Source: Verrucomicrobiaceae bacterium (GTDB lineage Bacteria; Verrucomicrobiota; Verrucomicrobiia; Opitutales; Intestinicryptomonadaceae). From it: DNA of 38,261 nt. The stretch is from assembly GCA_015061955.1 (NCBI GenBank), contig SUVO01000023.1, forward strand, positions 1 to 38,261, in the 5' to 3' direction. Shown here one piece after another: positions 8,401-16,100 of the stretch (position 1 is its first letter; each line of letters opens with the position of its first letter). Below the pieces are notes generated by a model. The model was not told the origin of the DNA. It was given only the letters and a program-made list of their open reading frames with translations, and ran no database searches. The translations under genes were made by a program, and so were the position numbers.

Positions 8401-10096
8401 AATTTAATATAGCTTGAGCTGTATTACTGAGGTGTTGAAGCTGTGCTTTTTTTGCACAATGTAGTAATCGTTGTGATGCTGGTTTAAAGTATTGTGTGTA
8501 TTCTGTTTTTTTACGTTTTATTGATAAAAAGCCATATGCCCCTAATGCTTGCATTAGACGTTGGCAAGCTGAAATGTAGAAAATATCGAGTTGATCTTGT
8601 GTTGGTGTAGCTCGTAAGTATAACTTTAGTAAATCATCAATAAGGTCATCGGGAATATCTACGTATGGGTCGAATAATAGCGATGCTACATCGTAGAAAG
8701 CACATCCTAAACGCATACCTTGAAAATCTATTAACGATATTTCTCTATCGGTTATCATTATGTTTTGCGATTGAAAATCGCGGTGTAGCAATACTAACGG
8801 TTGTGCTAATAATTTTTGTTTAATTAAATTGAGCTCTTGTTGAAGATTTTCGGTAGGGAAAATATTGAATCGGCTTTCAAGACATTCTTTTTTAAAGTAA
8901 GTTTGTTCCCATTCGTAGAGATTGTCGTTGAACGGTTGCGATAACTCAAAAGGTTTTTTGTGGAAAGCTTCGGAGACTTTTGTGTGTAGTTTTCTGATGT
9001 TTTCAATTGCAAGTCCGTAGTAGTATGCACTTTGAAATACGTTATTTTGAGCTATCGAAAGTAAGTCGGTAGAGCCTCCATCTTGCATTACAATTACTCT
9101 GCGTCTGGCACACGATTTTATAATTTGGGGAACTGCAATTTTTTGTTTGAATAAAAATTTAGCAATGTTTGTGTATAGCGAGTCTTCGCGTTTTTGTAAA
9201 TCGTAGAAACATGCCACTAATTTTTTGTTGGTAGATTCGTCGGTAAAGCGCAGGAATGTTCTGGTAGATGCTCCCTTTTGAATTAAAGTGTGGTTTTTAG
9301 CAATGAAGCCAAAATCAGCCAATTGGGCAAGATATGTATAGAGATTTGGCGTGTGTGTTTTACAAATTTTAAGATATTGTTTTGGTGTGCCAATATCGTC
9401 CCATTTACCCTTAGATTCGAGGTAATATGGAATTGATTGTTTGTCTTTTAAAATTGATTGTAGGAAAATATCGACATTAGAAAAAACGTTTGTCGGATAA
9501 TTTTTTGCCATTTCTAAAAATTTAGAATTTGCAACAAATACTCCTGTGTACTGCATTAGTTTTTCTGCAGGTAAGTTTGTTGTTGAACGCATATCGCAAA
9601 CATAATCGCCCGAAACACCAACATTGTTTAGGTGCCCACTGTTGCGTAAACAAAGAACAGCCGATACATTTTGTTGTGTTATTTTTTTGTGAGCGAAGTT
9701 TATAAAGTTTTCAATGTTTGCAGTAAATAAAATGTCGCCATTGTGAACAAGAAAAGATTGTTCGTCTTTTAATATATCGTAGGCGTTTTTTATTCCACCA
9801 CCAGTGTCGAGAATTTCTGGTTCAAATATTTTTATTATTTGTGTGCCTTTGTATGTTATAGTTGCTGATGATTTATCAGTGTATGGGATTAGTGCAGAGT
9901 CGAACTCTTCAGGCAAATGATGAGTGTTTACTATTATCTTTTTTATGCCTGCTTTAATAAGCTTATCGAAAATTAAAAAAAGTAGAGAATTTTCGCCTAT
10001 GGGCAGGAGAGGTTTAGGGGTAATGTTAGTGAGTGGTTTTAGACGCTTGCCAAAACCTGCTGCCAAAACAAAAGCTGTTTTTATATTATTTTGCAT
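8393..10096 (-). CDS. Fused nucleotidyltransferase-sugar kinase, MurU-like plus AmgK-like
   Basis: A 567-residue protein of two enzymes. Residues ~1-235 are a sugar-1-phosphate nucleotidyltransferase: FVLAAGFGKRLKPLTN, TPKPLLPIGE, and HNGDILF with the metal-binding Asp. Residues ~250-567 are an aminoglycoside-phosphotransferase-fold kinase with the Brenner motif HRDFQSQN (H438, D440, N445) and LIDFQG. In Pseudomonas, separate adjacent genes amgK (anomeric MurNAc/GlcNAc kinase) and murU (MurNAc-1-phosphate uridylyltransferase) perform the same two chemistries in peptidoglycan recycling, bypassing de novo UDP-MurNAc synthesis. A single polypeptide would join the steps. The substrate is inferred from this pairing; another sugar, such as mannose or a heptose, remains possible. 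Confidence 0.8.
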   Translation of the reverse strand: MQNNIKTAFVLAAGFGKRLKPLTNITPKPLLPIGENSLLFLIFDKLIKAGIKKIIVNTHHLPEEFDSALIPYTDKSSATITYKGTQIIKIFEPEILDTGGGIKNAYDILKDEQSFLVHNGDILFTANIENFINFAHKKITQQNVSAVLCLRNSGHLNNVGVSGDYVCDMRSTTNLPAEKLMQYTGVFVANSKFLEMAKNYPTNVFSNVDIFLQSILKDKQSIPYYLESKGKWDDIGTPKQYLKICKTHTPNLYTYLAQLADFGFIAKNHTLIQKGASTRTFLRFTDESTNKKLVACFYDLQKREDSLYTNIAKFLFKQKIAVPQIIKSCARRRVIVMQDGGSTDLLSIAQNNVFQSAYYYGLAIENIRKLHTKVSEAFHKKPFELSQPFNDNLYEWEQTYFKKECLESRFNIFPTENLQQELNLIKQKLLAQPLVLLHRDFQSQNIMITDREISLIDFQGMRLGCAFYDVASLLFDPYVDIPDDLIDDLLKLYLRATPTQDQLDIFYISACQRLMQALGAYGFLSIKRKKTEYTQYFKPASQRLLHCAKKAQLQHLSNTAQAILNSI

Positions 10097-10143
10097 ATTC
10101 TCTAAATTTACTGAAAAAATACTACTATAAAAGAAAATGAAAA

Positions 10144-10173
10144 TGTTGACAATGTCAACAGAGACTGTATTGT
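10144..10173 (+). promoter_or_regulatory. Promoter with operator-like palindrome over the -35 box
   Basis: TTGACA at 10146-10151, a 16-base spacer, then TATTGT at 10168-10173, upstream of the PpiD-like gene. A perfect 7-bp inverted repeat (10144-10150 with 10154-10160, 3-base centre) covers the -35 box and is a plausible repressor site. The bound regulator is unknown. Confidence 0.55.
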
Positions 10174-10195
10174 TGAGTGATTAAATTTTTATCAT

Positions 10196-11806
10196 ATGAT
10201 TACTTGGATTCAAATAGTATTACAAAAACACCATAAAGTTGTATTTAGCATATTGTTGGTTGCTATCACAATTGCTTTCGTATTCACAATCGGTTCTGTT
10301 CCGTTCCTCGGTGATAGAAATCGTTATGAAGTCTCTAAGCAAGACTTCTACGGATTCGATTTGTCGAATCAAAATGTGGTTTCTTATTTAAGTACTTATG
10401 CAGCTTATGATGCAATATTAGCAGGCGCTCGTCCTGATGATACTTTTATCTATAAACAAGCATATTTGCGTTATGTTGCAAAGAATTTAGGCATAAAGCA
10501 AGTTGGTCAGAAAGAGTTAGATGCTTATATTCAAAACTCACCAGTGTTTATGGGTAAAGATGGTAAGTTTGATAATAACGCATTTAAACAGTTTGTAGCT
10601 CAGCGTGTAGCAACTGGTATGCCAGAAGAAGCGCTTACTCAAATTTTGTCTGAAAATGCTATGTTGAATATGGTTGGTTCAATTTTGAGTGGACCAGGAT
10701 ATATTTTGAAAAGTGATATTAAAAATCGTTTTGAACTTGAAAACGGAACATGGCAGTTCAACTTAGCTATTATTCCAACAGATTCTTTCAAACCAGAAAT
10801 TAAGGTTGATGCAAAGAAACTTGAAACTTTCTACAAACAAAATGGTGCACAGTTCCGTGTTGGTGAAGGTGTTGTTTTGGAAACAGTGTTCTTGCCTTAC
10901 TCGAAGTACGAAGCTTCGGTGTCGCCAAAAGATGTTGATTTGTTGGGATACTATAATTCAAATATAACTAAGTATTCCGAAACAAAAGATGGTATTCCAA
11001 ATACAAAGCCATTCGAAAAGGTTAAAGATAAGGTAAAGGCAGATTTTATTAAAGATTCTGCAATCCATAAGGCAATGTCGTATGCGGAAGAAATCAGTTT
11101 GAAAATTTACGATTCTAAAGCTAAAATGGCATCGCCAGAGCTCAAGAAAATTCTTGCCGATGCAAAAGTTGAAGTTAAGAAATCTAAGCAAATTCGTTCA
11201 ACAGATAAAGAACCAGATGCATCGTTGCCAGGTGCTGTTGTTTCGGCAGGTTTCAAGCTTGATGAACAATCGTTCTACCAAGATCCAGTTTCGACCGACG
11301 ATGGCGTATGGTTGGTTTTCTTGGCAGAAAAGTTGCAAGCATATCAGCCAAAGTTAGAAGCTGTAAAGGCTGAAGTTGAAAAAGCATATATAGAAGCAGA
11401 AAAAGATCGTTTGTTTGCTGAATATGGTGCAAAACTTGATGCAGAATTTGCTAAAGGTTTGAAAGATGGAAAAACTTTCGTTGCTATTGCAAAAGCAAAT
11501 AATGTCGATGTAGAAGAAGTTAAAAACTTCTCTTTGATGAATCCAACATCAGCATCGGGTAAGGTTCGTGCAGCATTCCAAGTTTTGAGTGCTGAATTGC
11601 CAAAGATGAAAGTTGGAGGCTTGTCGAAAATGCAGATTTCAGGTAAGAATGGTTTTATTGTAAATCTTACAGGCTTCAAAAAACCAGCCGACGATGTTAA
11701 GCGTTTGGCTGAGCTTGAAAAAGGTTATGCAAATATAATGCGTTCTTTCTCTATGCAGTCGATTTTATCGCAAGCAATTTCTCAGGGGGAAAAACAAGAT
11801 AAATAG
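10196..11806 (+). CDS. PpiD/SurA-like membrane-anchored periplasmic chaperone
   Basis: A 536-residue protein. One N-terminal membrane segment (~14-36) anchors a periplasmic body. Residues ~40-210 resemble the SurA_N/PpiD chaperone region, with VSKQDFYGF and repeated helical (Q/E)-rich segments. The middle and C-terminal parts are helical and lysine-rich, and I see no clear parvulin rotamase domain, so it may be a chaperone without isomerase activity. Family knowledge: PpiD meets proteins leaving SecYEG and works with YfgM, and a YfgM-like gene lies at 32413-33120. It is expressed from the promoter at 10146-10173; there is no strong ribosome site at the ATG. Confidence 0.75.
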   Translation: MITWIQIVLQKHHKVVFSILLVAITIAFVFTIGSVPFLGDRNRYEVSKQDFYGFDLSNQNVVSYLSTYAAYDAILAGARPDDTFIYKQAYLRYVAKNLGIKQVGQKELDAYIQNSPVFMGKDGKFDNNAFKQFVAQRVATGMPEEALTQILSENAMLNMVGSILSGPGYILKSDIKNRFELENGTWQFNLAIIPTDSFKPEIKVDAKKLETFYKQNGAQFRVGEGVVLETVFLPYSKYEASVSPKDVDLLGYYNSNITKYSETKDGIPNTKPFEKVKDKVKADFIKDSAIHKAMSYAEEISLKIYDSKAKMASPELKKILADAKVEVKKSKQIRSTDKEPDASLPGAVVSAGFKLDEQSFYQDPVSTDDGVWLVFLAEKLQAYQPKLEAVKAEVEKAYIEAEKDRLFAEYGAKLDAEFAKGLKDGKTFVAIAKANNVDVEEVKNFSLMNPTSASGKVRAAFQVLSAELPKMKVGGLSKMQISGKNGFIVNLTGFKKPADDVKRLAELEKGYANIMRSFSMQSILSQAISQGEKQDK

Positions 11807-11838
11807 TTACAGACTGTCCGTCTGGAGAAAGGATAAAA

Positions 11839-12204
11839 ATGACAGAAAAAATAAAAAAAGCCGTAAAGAAGACTGCAACAAAAAAAGCTACAGTTAAAAA
11901 AGTAGCCACCAAGAAATGTGCAAAAAAATGTGCTAAGTCGGCACCTAAAAAGGTAACTCGCATTCTTGCAAAAGTTAATGTTGGTTGGGGCAATTGCCTC
12001 TACGTTCGTGGTGCAGGTGCAGAACTCAGTTGGGATAAGGGTATAGCTATGCAGTGCATTGGTGAAGATGAATGGCTTTGGGAACAATATGTACCTAAGG
12101 GCGATATTACATTCAAATTCCTCGTGAATGATTCCCAGTGGTCGCTTGGTGAAGACTATGTTGTATCGGTAGGCGATTCTATTATTTGCAAACCTGAATT
12201 CTAA
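11839..12204 (+). CDS. Lysine-rich tail fused to a CBM20/CBM48-like starch-binding domain
   Basis: A 121-residue protein with a good ribosome site (AAAGGA, ~6 bases before ATG). Residues 1-45 are a histone-like basic tail (KKTATKKATVKK and similar, with two Cys-Ala-Lys-Lys units). Residues ~45-121 resemble the glycogen/starch-binding fold of CBM20/CBM48: LYVRGAGAELSWDKGIAM, then GEDEWLWEQ, FKFLVND and WSLGEDYVV. There is no signal peptide, so it should be cytoplasmic. It could tether to nucleic acid or to glycogen granules. Function is inference; the domain resemblance is fairly clear. It lies 32 bases after the PpiD-like gene. Confidence 0.75.
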   Translation: MTEKIKKAVKKTATKKATVKKVATKKCAKKCAKSAPKKVTRILAKVNVGWGNCLYVRGAGAELSWDKGIAMQCIGEDEWLWEQYVPKGDITFKFLVNDSQWSLGEDYVVSVGDSIICKPEF

Positions 12205-12225
12205 TTATAATTTTTTGATTTATTG

Positions 12226-12256
12226 TGGTTCGTCTTTTTAGGCGAGCCATTTTTTT
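12226..12256 (+). terminator. Hairpin plus T-run ending directly at the next start codon
   Basis: A 9-bp stem (12226-12234 with 12241-12249, two G-U pairs) with a 6-base loop is followed by seven T (12250-12256). The ATG of the permease gene is the next base. It looks like the terminator of the CBM gene but leaves no leader for the permease, so it may act as an attenuator. Confidence 0.7.
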
Positions 12257-13099
12257 ATGATAACCATTTTGGCTTTAGTCGTAAGAATTGTTGCAAATCC
12301 ACTTGCAAATGTATTTCAAAAAAAAGCAGTGGCCGACGGACTTTGTGCTGCAAGGGTAAATTGTGCAAGTTATGTTTTGTTGGCAATTATAACATTGCCA
12401 TTGTTTGTTAGCTTTGAGTATATTAACTTGAAATTTTTGTTGTTGTGCGCAGTAAGTGGGTTGATGGGGGCATTGAGCAATTATTTTTTAATACGAGCAT
12501 TAGAGCTTGCTGATTTGTCGGTGCTTGGTCCAATAAACTCGTATAAGGCTATTATAGGTATAGTTTTTGCTATTGTTTTGTTAGGAGAATACCCTGATGT
12601 ATATGGTTTGATAGGTGTGTTGTTTATTGTTTGTGGAAGTTATTTTATTGTAGATAGTGGTGGTAGATTTTGTTTTTCAATGTTTAAAAACAAAGGAATA
12701 AGGTATCGTTTTTATGCACTTTTTTTGGCAGGTATTGAGGCTGTTTTGTTGAAGAAAATTATATTGTGTTCGTCGGTAGAAGTTGGTTTTAGTGCGTGGG
12801 CACTTGGTGGAGCATTGTTTTCGTTGCCATTGGCAATTATATCTAAAAATAAGTCGAGTGTGTCGGTGGTGTATGCAGGATGCAGAATTTTTTTAATAGC
12901 CTTACTTTTTGGAGCAATGCAACTTTCAACAAATTACGTATTTGAGTATGTAAAAGTTGGTTATGCGTTGGCGTTGTTTCAGTTGTCGGGGGTATTGAGT
13001 GTTGTTTTTGGCTGGTTGTTTTTTGGTGAAAAGAATATAGTAAAAAAACTTATTGGTGCTGTTATGATGTCGATAGGTGCAGGTGCTATTGTGTTATAA
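12257..13099 (+). CDS. EamA/DMT-superfamily permease
   Basis: A 280-residue, very hydrophobic protein with about ten membrane segments in two EamA halves. The first half shows VRIVANPLANVFQKKAV and the SVLGPINSYKAIIGIVFAIV segment ending in LGEYP; the second half ends with VVFGWLFFGEK, the usual EamA signature. Substrate is unknown; relatives export amino acids, sugars or nucleotides. The start at 12257 gives the complete first membrane segment but lies directly after a terminator-like hairpin with no ribosome site, so expression may depend on readthrough. Confidence 0.85.
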   Translation: MITILALVVRIVANPLANVFQKKAVADGLCAARVNCASYVLLAIITLPLFVSFEYINLKFLLLCAVSGLMGALSNYFLIRALELADLSVLGPINSYKAIIGIVFAIVLLGEYPDVYGLIGVLFIVCGSYFIVDSGGRFCFSMFKNKGIRYRFYALFLAGIEAVLLKKIILCSSVEVGFSAWALGGALFSLPLAIISKNKSSVSVVYAGCRIFLIALLFGAMQLSTNYVFEYVKVGYALALFQLSGVLSVVFGWLFFGEKNIVKKLIGAVMMSIGAGAIVL

Positions 13100-13134
13100 A
13101 AAAAGCTTGCCAAGTTTTTAAGGTAAATTATTTT
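13098..13134 (+). promoter_or_regulatory. Candidate promoter sharing its -35 block with the other Ig-repeat gene
   Basis: AAAAAAAGCTTGCCAA at 13098-13113 matches AAAAAAAGCTTGACAA at 95-110 in front of the paralogous gene, with one mismatch. It gives a -35 of TTGCCA (13107-13112) and, after 16 bases, a weak TATTTT (13129-13134). There is no G run here. Confidence 0.5.
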
Positions 13135-13165
13135 TAAGTACAAATAAACCCCAAATTAGTTAGTT

Positions 13166-16100
13166 ATGAAAAGTAAATTTATGTCAATTTTTGTAGGCTC
13201 ATTAGCATTGAGTGCTGGGGCTTCGTCAATAACGTCAGATATAGATGCAAGTAAAATATCTGATTTTAGTACAAAACAAACAATTTTTGCTGGTACAGGT
13301 ATAACTTTGACTGTATCAAAAGATACAACTGGTTATACGTTCAAAGCTGGACAAAAAAATAGCGAAAACACAATCGATATTAAGAGTGGAGCAACACTCA
13401 CAACAGCACGTCGCTCCGAAACTGGCTCATCTACGGGCGAAGTTATCAATTTTAAGAACTCGTTGTTAAATATTGTTGGCGATGGTAAGTTCTATTTTAG
13501 TGCATCGGCAGAAATATATTGGAGTGGTAATATAAATGTCGATGTCCCAGTAGAGTGTCGAGGTGGTTTTTCAATGCGTCCAAATGGAACAGTGCGTTCG
13601 TTTGTGAAAATCAATAAAGATTGGAAATCAACAACATATTCTGGACAAGGATATACCGATTTGTACATCAATGCAGGTACAACAAATATGGGTGCTTATG
13701 CTCAGTGGGGCGAGCAAACAACAAGTACTATTGCAGAAGGTGCTACATTGCAAACTAGTTGGGTTCGTGCTACTAATACTGGTAGTAGATTAGAGAAGCT
13801 TACTCAGACAATGAACTTAGATGGCAATTTAATAATGTCGTCGTATGGTTCAACAGGTACAGGTGGTGCAAATGCTGTAATATTTGCATCGAATATGAAT
13901 ATTGGTCCAAGTGGTAGTTTGTTGTCGGAATATGCAACTACTAGCGACAAAATACCAATGGCTGTGTTTGCTCGTAGCTTCAGTGTTGCAGGTAAAGCCA
14001 ATTTCGGTATAGCACCATTATATATGCCCGATGGCTCTACGTTAACTCTCAAACCTGGGGCAGAAATTATAGCTGCCTCTGCTGATAATTCGCAAGAAGG
14101 AACATATATTAACATTGCAAATGTTCTTTCGCTTTACAATGCACGTCCGATTATAATTTACGATAATGATGCAAAAGTTACAAAGGCCGACGTGGCAGTA
14201 AATATCGAGGGTGAACATACATTGGGTGGCTTCAATGTGTGGGAAGGTTCAACACTTACTTTAGATTTCAAAAAGAATGGTTTTTTGAGTGTTGGCAATA
14301 TCATGTCGAATAATATGGGAAAAATTACCATAAATATAAAGGGTAATTGGCTTAAAAATAATTTCTTATTGCGTGCTACTAATATAGATTCTATTCGCGA
14401 TGAAATTGCTTTCGGTGGCGTTGTATGGCAATATAACGGAAAAGTTATCAAAGAAGGTGTAGATTTTGAATTAGAAGAAATTCCATGGGAAGAAGATAAC
14501 GGGGGTGGAATATGGTTTAACAAAAAAGGAGCAAAGGTGTTCCATACATGTTATGCCGAATCTAGCGCCGATACATTGCAAATTCCAGATACTTTCCAAA
14601 TTTCAGTAGCAACCGATATAAAACCAAATTCATATACTTTATATTGTAATGATAAAGAAGTAGCAGTTCAAGATAACCCATACTTTACAAATATTACTGC
14701 TGATAAAACAGGTATTTATAAGTACTATGTAAAGGCTGATTTTGGTGATAATAACATAGTGCAATCCGATGATGTATATGTTGAATTTAAAGAAAGTATT
14801 ATTGTTGATGAAAAAAATACATTTGGTGATTTCTCAATTGCAGATGGTGCATCGTTTACGTTGTCGGTAAAATGTACTTCTAAGAGCGATGTTTCTTACA
14901 AGTGGGAAGTTGATAAACAAGACGGCAATGGTTTTGTTGAAGAAAAAACAAAAACTGAAACTTATACTGCAAAAGCCTCCTCAAATATGAATGGTTGGGT
15001 ATATCGTTGTACAATGTCAAATGGTATTGACGATGTTACTGTTGAAGGTAAGTTGACTATATTAGAACCAGTTTCAAATGTTGAAATATCGTCTGTACCA
15101 GCTTATTTTAAAGTTGGTGATCCTTTGTCTATAAGTGTAGAGGCATTGGGCGATGAATTATCGTACCAGTGGGAATATTACAATCCACAAAGCAAGAGCT
15201 GGACAGTTTTATTTAACTCATTAGATGATGCAATTAGTGAAGATTCTAGTTCTAATGAAGGTGAAGATGGATTTATTGATGCCGATGGAAATGGTATAGC
15301 AGATAATCTGGAAGGTGCTGAAGATGCTCCAAGTGGTGATGAGCCAGCCGACGATGAGCCAAAAGCTACTATTGAAGGTGCAAGATCTGCTGTATTGACC
15401 GTTTCTGAATTATTTGCTCGCGACAATAATGCACAGTATCGTTGCGTTGTTTCAAATAACGGCTCAACTGCAACATCTAAGCCTATAAAGGTTGTAGTAG
15501 TTGCACAACCTACATACGAACTCGATAAAAAACATGCTCCAGAAGCATTTGTAGGTGGCAAGGCAACATTTGCAATTAAGGCTTCTAAAATTGCTAAAGA
15601 TCAAACAGGAACATTGAAGTATCAGTGGTATAAAAATGGTGTAGCAATTGAAAAGGCAACTAAAGCAAGCTACACTACATTGCCTCTTGAAGATGTAGAT
15701 TTTAAAGATGTTTACTATTGTAAGATTTTGGTAGATGTTAAGGGCGAAACAGCAAATTTATTGCAGACAGAAGATTTCAAAATTACAAAACTTTTCAATG
15801 CTAAGGTTGCAACAAGTCCGGCTGATTTCATAGCCGAAGATGGTGGCGAAGCAACTTTTAAAGTTAGTGTAACTGCTGAATCTGGAACTAAGATAACATA
15901 TCAGTGGCAAGTTTGTACTGCAGGTGCAGATCCAACTGTTGAAAAGAATTGGAAGAGTGCAAGTGGCAAAACCGAAACATTGGTATTGAAAAAAGTAAAC
16001 GTAAAGTTGTCGGGTAATTTGTATCGTTGCAAAGTTTCAAACGATGGTAATAAGAAAGATCCAGATGTTTCAGATTGGGCAAAGTTAGAAGTTAAGGCAC

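Noticed and set aside
11811-11827. Small hairpin CAGAC/GTCTG before the CBM gene as a terminator
   Set aside because: Only five pairs and no T-run; it lies just before a clear ribosome site.
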